Below, one piece after another: positions 1 through 12,162 of a stretch of DNA of 64,000 nucleotides. This stretch comes from Ananas comosus (lineage: Eukaryota; Streptophyta; Magnoliopsida; Poales; Bromeliaceae): NCBI RefSeq assembly GCF_001540865.1, contig NC_033630.1, positions 11,930,003 through 11,994,002 on the forward strand, written 5' to 3'. The position numbers and the translations under genes are program-made. Position 1 is the first letter of the stretch; every line of letters starts with the position of its first letter. The notes under the pieces were generated by a model. It saw nothing but the letters and a program-made list of their open reading frames with translations. It searched no databases and was not told the origin of the DNA.

Positions 1-412
1 GAATTAACTGCGCGGCTACCATGTTTTTGAATTAAGTTCTTAAACTTTTAAATTTTTGCAATTGGGTCCCTAATTATTTAATTCAAATGTCCGTTTGCCA
101 CGTGGCAGCTTTGGTGTTGGCACGCGAAAAAGTGTTTAATGCTCACGTAGCAGTTTACAAGTAGAGTTAAAATAATGATAATAATTAATAATAATAATAA
201 TAAATAAATAGTAAAATTAAATGAATAAATGTTCATGACCTTATTAAAAAAAATATAAAAGTTTGAGGATTAAAGTGAGAGATCAATGAAGGTTATATAC
301 CAATGGTGCAATTAAGCTATAATTTTTCTCTATTAAGAAGTTTAGTTTTACTATCGTACCTCTTAATTCATTTAATTTGAGCATTTAAATCTTTTTCATT
401 TTAAAATTGGAT
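1..412. other. AT-rich intergenic DNA
   Basis: No coding frame, RNA gene or recognisable element is visible. The stretch is AT-rich with a short (AAT)-type run near 180-215. Confidence 0.6.
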
Positions 413-761
413 AAACTTCAAAAACCACCCCTGTGGTTTCGTACTTTCTCATTTTACTACTCTATGGTTTAAACTGTATTAATTTAATACCCTGTGGTTT
501 CAATTTTCTTTTTTCGTCAGTTCCTCTGTTAACATTTCGTTAAATTATGTACAAAAAATTTCAGATACCTCATCTAAGTTTATCGAATATTCACTTAAGT
601 ACCTTTTATTTTTAACTTTATCAGTAATTTAACGAAAAAAATTAGTGAAGGGGATAATAAAAAGAGAACAATGAAACCACGGGGTACTCAATTGATACAC
701 TTTAAACCATAAGATACTAAAATAAAAAAGTGTGAAACTATAGGGATGTCATTTGAAGTTT
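413..761. repeat. Foldback MITE-like element, family F1
   Basis: The two ends are inverted copies of each other: the left arm has CCACCCCTGTGGTTTCG and the right arm ends in a complementary run followed by TTTGAAGTTT. The interior reads TTAACATTTCGTTAAAT and GTTTATCGAATATTCACTT. This is the most frequent repeat of the window, with further copies near 1144, 9694, 11554, 37066 and 38933. It has no coding capacity, so it is probably a non-autonomous DNA transposon. The family name is mine. Confidence 0.75.
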
Positions 762-959
762 CTTCCTTTAAAATTTGAATTTATCATTTATTTTACTAAC
801 TTAGTTAACATATTTAACTTAATTTATGTGATTATAATTTTATTGCCTTGAACAATGAGCCTAAATTTTATATTGAAATTAATTCTTAAAATTTATAAAT
901 CATTAGATAGTAAATTAATGTATTTTACAGGCAAATTACAGTATTTTATTAACTTAAAT

Positions 960-1135
960 TTTTCATTGAACCACCCTATAGTTTGTAAAATATATTAATT
1001 TAGTCCTCTACTTAACGACAGGACTTAGCGGCGACATAAAAGTAAAACTACAAGTTAGTAAAATACTACAAACCATAGGAGGATACCAAACTGAAAACGT
1101 GTTAAATCACAAGGGGGCAATTTAAAGTTTTTCTT
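960..1135. repeat. Foldback remnant, family F3
   Basis: A shorter inverted element related to F1, with ACCACCCTATAGTTTG on the left and AAATCACAAGGGGGC on the right. Similar elements lie at 11265-11545 and 12163-12440. Confidence 0.5.
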
Positions 1136-1143
1136 TTTATATA

Positions 1144-1500
1144 GGAAAAACTTCAGATACCACCCTTGTGGTTTCACACTTTCTCACTTTAGTACCCTGT
1201 GGTTTAAAGTGTATCAACTTAGTGTTCTGTGGTTTTATTTTTATCTTTCTATTATCGATTCTATTAATTTTTTTTTGTTAAATCAGTGATAAAATTAAAA
1301 CTAAAAAGTATTGAAGTGAATATTCGATAAACTTAGGTGGGATATCTGAAGTTTTTTTTGTATTTAATTTAATGAAATATTAACGAAAAAATTGACGAAA
1401 AAATAAAAATAAAACCACAAGATACTAACTTGATACACTTTAAATCACATCGTACTAAAATAAAAAAATGTGAAGCTACAGGGGTGATTTTTGAAGTTTA
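1144..1500. repeat. Foldback MITE-like element, family F1
   Basis: Same family as 413-761 but in the opposite internal orientation: the TCGATAAACTTAGGTGG segment lies in the second half. The ends read AACTTCAGATACCACCC and GGGGTGATTTTTGAAGTTT. Confidence 0.75.
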
Positions 1501-1649
1501 TGCTTTTATTTATTTTTAGGGCGGGAACTAAACGTGTTTGGTCAAAACAAAAGAAAAAGGCGTTAACCACCGCAATGAAATTGTGTAAAGGTTGGAGGAC
1601 TATAGTGCAATTTCGCACTCCTCATATCCCCCACAACACATGTAACATG

Positions 1650-1841
1650 TTCACAGTGCATGTAATAAAACCACACCCCCTCTCTCTCTCTCTCTCTTCT
1701 TTCTCTCTCATCCTCTCCTCTTCTTCTTCATCCTCTCCTCCTCGGGACTCCCATCACCTTAATCCACCTCGGGATCTGCGTAATAGCGGATCGATCGATC
1801 ATCCACCGTCCGATCCGAATCGGACTGTGCTAAGGGGCTCA
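1650..1841 (+). promoter_or_regulatory. Probable non-coding first exon (leader L1) of G1
   Basis: A CT-rich tract (1679-1740) is followed by the conserved leader motif CCACCGTCCGATCCGAATCG (from 1803). A strong splice-donor-like CTCA|GTGAGT follows at 1841/1842. The same motif precedes the first coding exon of G2, G3 and G4, so I infer a 5'UTR exon joined over a 4.1-kb intron to G1 at about 5995. No convincing TATA box lies upstream. Transcription is not proven. Confidence 0.5.
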
Positions 1842-1864
1842 GTGAGTATATATAGTGAGTTGAT

Positions 1865-1911
1865 CACACACACACACACACACTCTCTCTCTCTCTCTAT
1901 ATATATATATT
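1865..1911. repeat. Compound (CA)n(CT)n(TA)n microsatellite
   Basis: Three dinucleotide runs follow one another directly downstream of the L1 splice donor. Confidence 0.9.
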
Positions 1912-2635
1912 ATAGAAGTATTTTTTACTTTAGTTTTCCATTTTTGGAAACTAAAGTTTTCTTTAACAAGTGATAGTAATTGTAATAGATTAATAATTAG
2001 TTATTTATTATTTATTATTTTTTAAAAAAATTGGGTTGATGGAATCAATTTTGTAAATATTTGGGGCTAGTTGCACCATTGATTGATTACCACCTTTTTA
2101 CTTATTTTTTTATTTTTGCAAAAAAAATTCTTTTTTTTAAAAAAAAACCATAAAATCATACGAAAATTAGCACGTGGCGATCGAGAGATATAATACTGAT
2201 GTAACACATTTTGTGGAAGTTAATTTGTTTTTTTCAATTTTTTTCAACGGCAGAAACTTAATTGCAATGATAAATTGATTATGAAAATTAAAAAGTTGAG
2301 GAATAAGTGAAGAATACTAAGACCCAAGATTTGGAACGCATTTAGCTTTTTAGTTGTTGCATTTAGATCCCTAATGTATATTAATATTTTTGGAGCCTTT
2401 TCTCATTCGTCCCCTTATTATTATTATTCAAAATTTTTAAATTTATCTTTAAATTACTAAAATATTTTTTAAAATTTCAAATCCCATTAATAAACCTTAA
2501 GGATTTGGGGATATTTGAAGGAATTTTTGAAAATCAATAAAGATATTTTGGTCAACCAAGAGTTATTAAATATTTTGAAAGTTTTGAAGGATATTTTAGA
2601 TATTAAGCTAATTGAATTTCTCTTGTGACGAAAAA

Positions 2636-2690
2636 AGGAGCTTTTTATATATCTTGGAGGGCTTTTTATATATCTTGGAGGGAAGATTTT
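2636..2690. repeat. Short direct repeat
   Basis: The segment GCTTTTTATATATCTTGGAG occurs twice in direct succession, with a period of about 22 bp. Confidence 0.75.
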
Positions 2691-2869
2691 CCGACGGCAT
2701 AGCATGGCGCAGCACGACGCAGTAAGATTCTTTCTGATACGGAAAACATGTTTGGTTGCTGAAGTGACAATTTTTTGTCTCAGTCAAAGGAATTTCTTCT
2801 GTGAACATGAGCGATTTACTGCAATGATTAATAAAGATTAGTAACTTAATTGTAGGAACTAAAAGATTG

Positions 2870-4880
2870 CGACCAAAGTAAAAATTGTGGATTTATGTAG
2901 TCACTTAATAAAATGGTTATGTAATCCAGTATATATGCTAGAATAGTATGGGAGAAAAAGGAAAGAATATCTAAAGGTCACAAATTGTGGACTTGTTTAG
3001 CAAATGCTAATTACTGTGAACCTACATAATCCGCAATTTACATTTATTGGATTGTTGGTATCAATCACAATTCCAAAGGTTTGAGCTATTAGGAAATGAA
3101 CTTTTAATTCACTTAAAGTATACAGATACAGTGTTTACAGGTCTTGATTGTTACTTGGTCCACACCAACCTCCATCATGCAGATATAGGATACTGGTCTA
3201 TTTGCCACTAATTCCCCAATGCTTGCACGTATTATAACATATAGAAATTAAACTTGTGACCTATTTTGATATCACTTGTTGGATCATTGATGTTAATCAT
3301 AATAAGGTTGACCTATTTAAAAATAATTATTTAATTCACTTAAATTGCCCGGATTTAACATCCATGAGTTTCAATTGTGATTTGGCCCACTCCAGTCTCC
3401 ACTACGTGGACATGATGCTGGCTGATTACCAACAATACTATATGCATGGAGGTACAAAGAAAGAACATATATACAAAAGTCATAAATTACAGACTTGTTT
3501 AGAAAGCATCAGTCAATGTTACCCAATATAATCAGTGATTTATATTGTATGTATGGTAGAGGTACAAAGGAGGAACTGCGACGTTTGTAAGTTGCAAATT
3601 TGTGTAGAAAATGGCAACCATTCTAAACTTGTGAAATCCACATGCATGTTTATTAATTTCATAGTTATTTAGAAACCTCTAATTATTCCAAATCTATATA
3701 ATCTACAATCTATATTACTAATTATATGTATAGAGATAAAAAAAAAAAGAACATGCAAAGTGTATACATTACAAATTTGTTTAGAAAACGTTAGTCGATG
3801 TATACATATTAATCAACGATCTATACTATTTGTATGATAAAGGTATGAAGCAAGAACTAGAAAGTTCGTAAGCTACAAATTTGTTTAGAAAGCGACAATC
3901 ACTCTAAATTTATTTAATCGACATATCTAAACCATCATATACATATATGAAAGCCAAATCCTAAAGAGGTTTGGAGTTTTCCTCATAACTCACTAGAATG
4001 GATCACACGTTAGTAACAAAAAATACTGTTCTCCTTTGCTACGTGCGCTCTTCACTCTCTTCACCATTGTGCATTCTTTACCCCTTTTGCTAATACTGTT
4101 TTCTTTTGTAGTCGTAAAGCCTTCCCTCTCATGCCTTTCATTAAAATGAATGTTCATATCTTGCCTTTCACCGTCATGCGTCCTTCCTATTGCTCTTTTC
4201 TCTCTATCCTTCTCTGTTTCACTCCTGTTTTTCCCTATTAACTGGCGTGTCAAGGATCTTCTGTCGGTGGTGCCATACTTCTTTATTGTGCTTCCATACC
4301 TTGTGTAGTTCATTCTCCCTCACCTTTCTTGTTTCCCTCATGGTTCTTTTTTTTTTTTCGTCATGCGTGGCTCTTTCTCCTTCGACCTCTCCTTATTAAT
4401 CCACATATCTATATAAACTATACGCGCGAGAGTAAAAAGGTTATAGAGAACATGCAAGTTCGTAAATTGCATATTTATTTAGAAAGCTCTAGTTATTCAA
4501 AGCCTACATAATTCACAATCTATACTATATAAATGGAGTAAAAAGAAAGAACGTCCAAAAATCGTATATTGCAAATTTGTATAGAAAGCAATAGTTATCT
4601 AAACTTGTAAAATTCACGAGCTACATTATATTATATACATAAAAGTAAATGAAAAAAAATATGGGAGGTTCTTTAGTTGCCAATTCGTGTAACAGATGTT
4701 TGTAAACCTATCTAATGTGTAATTTATACTAATATGCAATAAAATGGTATGAAATAACAAGCAAAATTCGTAAATTGTGGGTTTACATTAGAAAGCAATA
4801 TTCATTAGACCAATTATATAATCTATGATTTATAATATATGCATGGAAATAAAAGGAAAGAACGTATAAAGTAATATGTA
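2870..4880. repeat. Degenerate tandem array, about 105-115 bp period
   Basis: A diverged unit recurs at least nine times. Its best-kept part reads like GTAAATTGCAAATTTGTTTAGAAAGC and is seen near 2979, 3482, 3587, 3762, 3869, 4450, 4563, 4674 and 4769. It is followed by a TCTATATTATAT-like stretch and an A/G-rich GGTAAAAAGAAAGAACAT-like stretch. Adjacent units are 96-114 bp apart. The CT-rich stretch 3955-4410 interrupts the array. It lies inside the inferred long 5' intron of G1. No coding potential is apparent. Confidence 0.6.
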
Positions 4881-4884
4881 AGTT

Positions 4885-5990
4885 ATCATTTGAGGCTAGT
4901 GTTAAAAGTTTCTATTATAGAACTTTAGTAAGTCGGGTTGAGTGAATCCAAAAATAAGTTTCGGAGAAGTACTTTCTTAACAAGATGTCATTCTTCAACG
5001 TAAAGCTAATAGATCCGGTCAAGTTCTTCACACTTTAGCCTAGTTGCTTAGCCACCTCTCTATCGTGTTTGTTCTGTGAAAGTCACTACACTACCGTACT
5101 TCTTTTAAGTGATTACTTCACTTTCTACTGAAAGTCACCTTCATCGACCAGCTTCAAGCCACCTAACTTTGATGCCAATTATAATAGTTGTATTTGCTCT
5201 AAATCAAATTTTACAGTACATAATCTATACTAAATACACTGAGATGAAAAAAAAGAATAAGAGAAGAATAACAAACACAAGCTGCTATTTTATTTTACTA
5301 AAACTGTTCAAATACACCAATTACATGAGTTTTTATATCCTTCCATATACTCAGTTTAGTTTGGTTCAATTTTCAGCAAAAACTCTCAGTAAATAGCGAT
5401 TTTTACATATCTACGGACAAAACTTTACCAGACTATTTTATGATTCAATTCAATTCCCGAATTTAGTTATAATGAAAATTTTTCCTTAAAACTAGAATGG
5501 TTGTCTTTACATGAAAAAGTCAATTATAAATAGTGAATTCAAGCAAGTCAATTTACTATTTTATAAATCAAGCTTAGTAAGTATAAAAATATTAGTACTG
5601 TTATCAAGCACAACATGAACAAAAAAAGTCTGCCGGCTAGCCATTAATTTTATATTTTGAGAGGAAATTGATTTTATAGAAATTGACCGAACGTCTAGCT
5701 AGCAAAAGTTCATAGATATTCATTGAGACATAGAACAACATATGAGTTGTCATGCTTGCATATCTATAATTTTAGTCTTGAAAAGTTATTCTTACTTACT
5801 ACATATCCAATTTGACCGATGGACGAATATGCAAGCGTACATAATTGTCATTTTTGGACAACGGAATTAATTTTTCTATCGTTACTAAATTTGTGACCAA
5901 ATTGAGGCTAGGTCAACCAAAATACGACTTTAGAAAATCTTCAACTTATGTATATAAGTATCTTTATAGTTTACATATCTTTGTTGTTTT
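4885..5990. other. Intronic/intergenic AT-rich DNA upstream of G1
   Basis: No gene or recognisable repeat found. TTTATAG near 5964-5970 is one possible 3' splice site for joining the L1 leader to the first G1 coding exon. Confidence 0.4.
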
Positions 5991-5994
5991 TATA

Positions 5995-8201
5995 ATGAAG
6001 GATTCAGCGACGATAACTACCCAACTTGTTCACTCCTTTGCTCCCGTTCATCCAAGGCTCAAAGAAGGTTGCGATTATGTGATGACTGTGAAGAAGACAT
6101 TTCATTCGTATGGCGAACCAAAAAAGTACGACGAGTTCGTCACAATTATGAAGGACTATAAGGAAGAGAGGTTTATTTTATTCTCATTGTTTCTATATTT
6201 GACGCACGTTGTTGTTCAGGGTAAATTGTGTGGTTTGTTGTTGTACTATCTCAATATTAATTTGTTTTCAAACTTTTCACTCAAACACTTCGTCCTCAAA
6301 TGTTTATATATGAACAAGTATTCATTGATACAACCACAATAGCTTGTGACGTAGTTTTTGCATGGTATTATTAGTATTATACATCTATATCATCGCAAGT
6401 GATCTATTGGCACCTAAAAGGTTTATATATAAAAAAATTGCTAATTTTTGGAGCCTATTTCACATATGCATCAAAGGTACAAAAGTCAACTACCAAGCAT
6501 TAACCATATAGTTCATGGCTCAATGAATTTTCATACACATGGCTTTCGATGTAGTAATTTGCTTCCATGGCCTTTAAAAGAAAACCAATTTTCAATAAAG
6601 AAAAATATATATTGTAATCGTAGGAGAGTGTATAATAGTATATGTAAAAAAGTTAGAATTCTAAATACATTTTACCCTTAGTATTACCTTGAAGGTAAAT
6701 GTTGGTTTCTATAAGTTGGCAGTATTTTCAGGATCGGCAATAGCGAAGTCTGCAACAAGATTAAGGAACTTTACGTAGGTTATCCTCAACTGATACCCGG
6801 TTTCAACTCATTTGTACCGAAAGGGCATGAGATTGAAGTTCCAGCAGAGAAGAACAACGTGTTCGATAAGCTCACTGAGTTTGGTGCGAAGATAAAGGTA
6901 TATAATGATTAAAAAGAATTTGTATCTTTAATTGTGTGAGATTCTTCTTACTTTGGTGAAAATATATGGAGAGTAAGAGTCCCTCTATTGTAGGCTATTC
7001 TTTTTGACATTTTCTCGACTTTCGTTTGTTTTGAAACAACCTTAAAAGTGATTTTGAAATTGTCCTTGAACTGAATCTTTTGGATTTCGAAAAGTTTATG
7101 TTAGATGATTCGTCAAGCTTCTATTCGAAAAGTAATGTGAACAGTAGTTGGACTACATTTAGTCTTTTTTTATTATTAAGAATCTAATATTTTTAGTGCT
7201 ATTAAGGTTTTTTTGTTTTCGTCCTAATTTATATAGGATCACGTCGAGAATGAGGAGGAGCATGTTTACAATTCATACCAAGGTATTGTTCAATGGTGTA
7301 AGGGGGAGAACAAATCCATTAATGATGTTTACGGAGAGGTACATATTGGCAAAAATTTATTATAGTACTTTGTATTGTTCCGCAAACTTCAATTTGATCA
7401 TTGTGGAGTGAAAAAAATAGAAAAGTAGGGATAAAAAAAATATATTTTTGGTGTTTTCTTTTGAATTTTACCCTTTGATATTACCTAATAGAGCACAAGG
7501 AAGAGAAGTGAAGAGCATGGCGAGGAAATAATCCGTGTTTTCTAGCTTTCTTTTACATTACAAATTTTAAATTTCTATTATTTCTAAAAACACCATTTTT
7601 TTTCTTTTGTTTAAATCCAATTTAACACGAAAAAAAAAGGTAAAATTTTCCTTTCTTTTTTGTATTTTTTTGGAAACTTTAACGCACGACTTGTTAATAG
7701 TACAAATAATAAAATTGTAATCTCGAGTCCTATATACTTTTTTACTTGAATATTTTACTTTGTTGAATTTAGTCCCTAACTAATAAAAAAAAAATCTATT
7801 TTTTTAGAAACAAAATATAAGGAAATGGATTATCCATGCATTTTACCTATAAATTATGTTTAGCTCTTTTAGCTAGTGTGTTGGTTTTCACGGATTGAAA
7901 GTAATTAACACTACAAAATCTTTTACTTTTGTAGGTTGCGACTCTCTTTCGAAATCGTGCTGATTTACTCGAGGAATTCAAAGCATTCTTCCCTGATGCC
8001 CTGGCGACCGTGACGGTCCCCTCCACTGCCGGCAGCGATCCTTCGATGCCCTTGGCATCGCGACCGGATCCACCGTTCTTGAACTACAAACGACGACAGC
8101 GATCCGTTCGGCGCCGCCCCGTTCCACCGGTAGCAGTCGAATCCTCTGTTGCCAGTGGCTCTAACAAAGGAGTCATAAGAAAGAGAGTGAGAAAAACCTG
8201 A
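5995..8201 (+). CDS. G1: SIN3-like protein with two PAH domains
   Basis: Four exons join in frame: 5995-6170, 6732-6897, 7237-7338 and 7935-8201 (stop), giving 236 residues. All inner junctions are GT-AG. PAH1 spans residues 26-92: an amphipathic first half (CDYVMTVKKTF ... YDEFVTIMKDYKEER) and the hallmark second half LIPGFNSFVP at 79-88. PAH2 spans 115-170 and ends in VATLFRNRADLLEEFKAFFP. Basic clusters KRRQRSVRRR (200-209) and RKRVRK (230-235) suggest nuclear import. In SIN3, PAH domains bind short helices of transcription factors. No histone-deacetylase-interaction domain is present, so this is a PAH-only protein, perhaps a competitor or adaptor of SIN3 (inference). The start is the first in-frame ATG of the exon. 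It is the most intact gene of the cluster. Confidence 0.75.
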
Positions 8202-8930
8202 GGGCCTGTTCGCTGCTTAGTTTAGAATTACTTCATAAGATGCGCCTGCTTTTATACTCTAAAGAGTCACAAAAAAGAAAAGTACAAAAAAAATAAAGTA
8301 AAGCGTTTTTGAAGCTTTTGTGTCATTTATAGTACAAAAGTGGGTGTATTTCGATATCGCAATTCTCAATTCGGTCTTAAAAGACCCTCTTGAAAAAAAT
8401 TTAAATTTCTTTTTTTTCAGTTGGACAAGTTAAGACCAAAACTAATGCTTTATTTTCGAAACATTATAATCATGTTTGTTTTGGTTTGTGATCAATCATC
8501 TGTTTTTATTTTTAAATTTGGATTGAATTTTTCATATACGGTGCCCACAACGCCCGATCAATGCAAGTAGGTTATTTGGATCACCAAAAGAAGTTTAAAA
8601 ATTTATCTAAATCATTAATGTTAAAGTTTAGATCTTTCACAAAATACATATAAAAAAATATTAGATAATATACACATTCAAAATTTAAAAAATATATAAT
8701 TTATCTCTAGTGGACCAAACTATTATTATTGATTTTCAAAAATTTCTTCAAACATATTATTAGTGGGGTTTAGAAGTGTATTTTGGAAATAGAAGGATAA
8801 AATTGAAAATTTTGAATAGTGATCAGGGATATAAAAGCAAAATCCCCTAAAAAAAAAATATTACATTGCTAAATTTTGTAAACAATGCTTGGAAATGACA
8901 AATGATCTCCAAAAAAATAAAAGGAAAAAC
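8202..8930. other. 3' flank of G1
   Basis: AT-rich DNA with no further exon seen. It presumably includes the G1 3'UTR and polyadenylation site, which I cannot place. Confidence 0.4.
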
Positions 8931-8997
8931 TTCAAATAACCCTTGTGTTTTAGCTTTTTTTTTTTTTTTTTTACTTTAATACCTTGTGGTTTTAACT
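8931..8997. repeat. Truncated F1 foldback end
   Basis: Only the first ~65 bp of the F1 family, AACTTCAAATAACCCTTGTG and a T-run, is present. Confidence 0.5.
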
Positions 8998-9179
8998 TAA
9001 TTATTACCGGTTTATCGAATTTTCTAAATTATTGCAATCACATCCCATAACCCAATTAGTTGACTAAATATTAATGTGTTACTAATGTGGAAGCGACATA
9101 GTTAGTATTGTTGTTACTGATGATGCGACAATAATCAAAATATTGCGTTACCTCTACCTCAGCGATTAATCAAATATTT

Positions 9180-9395
9180 AGGGCCTATTTGTTTTGGTGA
9201 AAGTGGAGAGGGATGAAGTCATTGTCGGTCGTAAACGATCACTTACATTGTTTATTACGGATATATATTTAAATAAAGATACAGTCAAAACTCGAGTTAA
9301 CCGAAACAACGTAATTGACTTCAGCTTGGGATTGACTTCAACTCATCCCAAGCCGAAGTCAATTACGGTGAAAAATAAAATAATATAATGAGTAA
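9180..9395. repeat. Small foldback element with a near-perfect hairpin
   Basis: It begins GGGCCTATTTGTTTTGG, a common start of plant MITEs. It contains a 21-bp stem (9311-9331 paired with 9346-9366, one mismatch) around a 14-nt loop. The left arm begins GTAATTGACTTCAGC and the right arm ends GAAGTCAATTAC. Confidence 0.6.
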
Positions 9396-9693
9396 TGCTA
9401 GTTATATTTAAATATATTTAATTATGGCACTAATTACTCTTTTATTTAGTTTGCATATTTAAACTATGATAAGATTTGATTAGTTAAGTTTTATTATTTT
9501 CTTCATTTAGTTTGTATATCTAAAATATGATGAAAATTGATTAGTTGAGTATTTATATTTTTTTTACTTTATAATTTTATTATTATATTATTATAATTTA
9601 TGTATAAACAATAATTTAGTTATTTTTGATTAAATAGAATTGTAAAACAAATATAATAATTCTACAAACCAAAAATTATAATAGATTAAAGGA

Positions 9694-10022
9694 TAAACTT
9701 CAAATATCATCTCTGTAGTTTCGCACTTTCTCACTTTAGTACCTTATGGTTTTATTTTTTTCTTTTCTCAGTTCTTCAATTAACATTTTGTTAAATTATA
9801 TGCAAAAAAATTTAGATATCCCATCTAAATTTATCAAATATTCACTTTAGTATCTTTTAGTTTTAATATAGTCATTGATTTAACAAAAAAAAAAAAAAAT
9901 TAGTGGAGGAGATAACAAAAAGAGAAAAATAAAACCACAACGTACGAAAGTAATACACTTTAAACCATAGGGTACTAAAGTGAGAAAATACGAAACCATA
10001 AGGGGTGGTATTTGAAGTTTTT
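9694..10022. repeat. Foldback MITE-like element, family F1
   Basis: AACTTCAAATATCATCTCTG on the left and AAGGGGTGGTATTTGAAG on the right, with the F1 interior TTATCAAATATTCACTTTAG. Confidence 0.75.
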
Positions 10023-10139
10023 CCTAAATTAAAATTTAAGAACTATGATAACTATATCAAAAGAATTCGGGTTTGGATTAAAATTTTGACTATCCGTACC
10101 CGTAACCGTACCCGTACCCGTTAGAGTGGAGAGCGTGGA

Positions 10140-10146
10140 TATAAAG
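10140..10146 (+). promoter_or_regulatory. Putative TATA box of G2
   Basis: TATAAAG stands about 20-30 bp before the CT-rich leader that starts near 10165, a suitable spacing for a plant core promoter. Tandem ACCCGT motifs (10098-10120) lie just upstream. Confidence 0.5.
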
Positions 10147-10164
10147 CCACCTCTTAGCCCCACA

Positions 10165-10390
10165 CACACTCTCTCTCTACTTTCTCTCTCTTCTTTTCCC
10201 GCGCGCGCGCTCTCTCTCTCTCTCCTCCCACGACGACGACGAAGAGGACGAAGAGCTCCGAGTCCTCTCTCTCTCTAGAGATCCACCGTTGGATTCGAAT
10301 CGGACGGCGCAGAGGAGCTTTGGGATCTCACCTTCTTGAGCTTCTCTTTGATCCGATCCACGTGACGCATCTCTCTCTCTCATTAGGGTT
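10165..10390 (+). promoter_or_regulatory. Leader L2: probable non-coding first exon of G2
   Basis: CT-rich tracts are followed by TCTAGAGATCCACCGTTGG and ATTCGAATCGGACGG (10275-10305), the same leader motif as L1 and L3-L6. A donor may be CCAC|GTGACG near 10363. The first coding exon of G2 lies 2.2 kb downstream. Confidence 0.5.
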
Positions 10391-11264
10391 TCGATTTGAT
10401 ACGATTTTGATTTGATTTGAGTCTATTTGATTCGTTCCGAATTTCTTTGTTTAAAAATGCGAATCCGATCAAAAATTTGCGAGTTATCGGGTTAATTTAT
10501 GGGGAATTTTCTTCGGATTATTCCTTAATAATTGACGCCGTTTTCTTTAAATTTCACTATTTTTTTCTTCTTTTTTATCAAAATTTTCACTAATCTCTTG
10601 CTTAATCGCGAATTTTTGATCAAATTTGGCGATCTATTGTGCTTAATTTTGGGAATTTCCTTCGGTTTATTCCGTAATTTCGAACGATTTAGAGGAATAA
10701 TTAGCGCTTAATTTTCTTTAATTTCCGGCCCTTTTTTCTTTTTTTTTCTGAATAATTCTTCATCATTTTTAAAGTATTTTTTTTTGTTTAATCTCAATTT
10801 TTTTGTATTTTTTCCGATTTATTGGGGTATTAATTAATCGTAGTTTGTGCTATAGGAAATTAATTAGTGAATTCTTTTTTAGATTTAATTATTCTTTAAG
10901 TAAAAATAAATGTAGAAAGGCCCTCTTTACTACATGAATTTTTGAAATAGGTCCTCAACTTTTCTTTCTCTTTTTTTTTTTTTGATTATAGCTCCCTCAA
11001 CTTTTAATTTTTCAAAACGAGGTGACAATGGTCAAAAAGAAAATTAAAGATTTTCTCAAATTTATTGATAATTTCACCAAATTAATAAATTTATTTTTTT
11101 AGCAAATAAAATTAGACACATTAGCAATTGATAACTAAGTTATTAAATTTTATATAATTTTAATGGAACTAAACATAAAAGTTTATAAATAAAAAAGCTT
11201 AGAAGTCGAGGGCTCCATTTCAAACTGTCCTATAGTTGGGGGGCTAAACTCAAATTAAAAAAAA
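10391..11264. other. AT-rich part of the inferred G2 5' intron
   Basis: Degenerate T-rich sequence. AATTTGCGAGTTATCGGGTT and a diverged second version near 10615-10680 suggest an old local duplication. No coding frame. Confidence 0.4.
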
Positions 11265-11545
11265 AGGGTAAGCTTCAATTTACACTCTCCGTGGTTTAGC
11301 TCATTTTTTTACTTTGCCACCTTATAATTCAAATAATTACGCTTATCTATTCTTTGGTTTATCTTTATTCTTACTAAAAAAATTTACTCTCAAATAGGAT
11401 AACAAAATGAAAGTTTTTATAATCACATGACAGTTAAGTGTAAGTTTTTGAACTATATGGTGGCAAAGTGAAAATATGCTAAACCACATTGTGGCAAAGT
11501 AAAAATGAGATAAACCATATGGGGGAAAATTGAAGTTTTCTTTAA
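11265..11545. repeat. Foldback element, family F3
   Basis: The ends read AAGCTTCAATTTACACTC and GGGGGAAAATTGAAG, with inverted internal AAACCACATTGTGGCAAAGT-type sequence. Confidence 0.6.
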
Positions 11546-11553
11546 AAAGAGGG

Positions 11554-11853
11554 AAAACTTTAAATACCGTCCCTGTAATTTCGCACTTTCTCACTTTAGT
11601 ACCCTACAGTTTAAAGTATATCAATTTAATATTCTATGGTTTCATGTTTCTCTTTTCATCAGCTCCTCCGTTAATATTTTGTTAAATTATATACAAAAAA
11701 CTTCAGATACCTCATTTAGGTTTATCGAATATTCACTTTAATATCTTTTATTTTAACTTTCTTACTGATTTGACGAAAAAAATTAGTGAAGAGGATAATA
11801 AAAAAAAAAAATCAAAAAGTGCGAAACCACATAGATCATATTTAAAGTTTTCT
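11554..11853. repeat. Foldback MITE-like element, family F1 (slightly shortened)
   Basis: The F1 left arm and interior are intact. The right arm lacks the ACCACAGGGTACTAAATTG block present in full copies. Confidence 0.65.
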
Positions 11854-11866
11854 AAAAAAAAAAAAG

Positions 11867-12162
11867 GGTGAAGTGTACGGAGATCACATGAACTATAGGT
11901 GGATCATTTTGAATTGACCGCTCAATCTTTTGAAATTTTGATTTTGCTGTCCAATCTTTTAAATCATTTGATTCAAGTCAATCAACGGATACTTTGACTT
12001 TAAAATTTAAGTTAATTATTTTGATTAATTTACAGTTGCGAGCGAAACATGCTGAGCTAAATTTGTAAAGATAAATAACGCAGTCAAATGTTGTAGTCAA
12101 TTAAAATACCGTTAACTGATTCAAATCAAATGAATTGAAAGGTTCGATAGTAAAATCAAGGG
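11867..12162. repeat. Foldback element, family F2
   Basis: It starts near GTGTACGGAGATCACATGAAC and contains TGATTCAAGTCAATC and the partly complementary TGATTCAAATCAAATG. Related elements lie at 14640-15330, 17675-18100, 23535-23870 and 49917-50230. Confidence 0.55.

Noticed and set aside
2870..4880. CRISPR-like array.
   Set aside because: Units are long, diverged and have no spacer pattern. This is a plant nuclear repeat.
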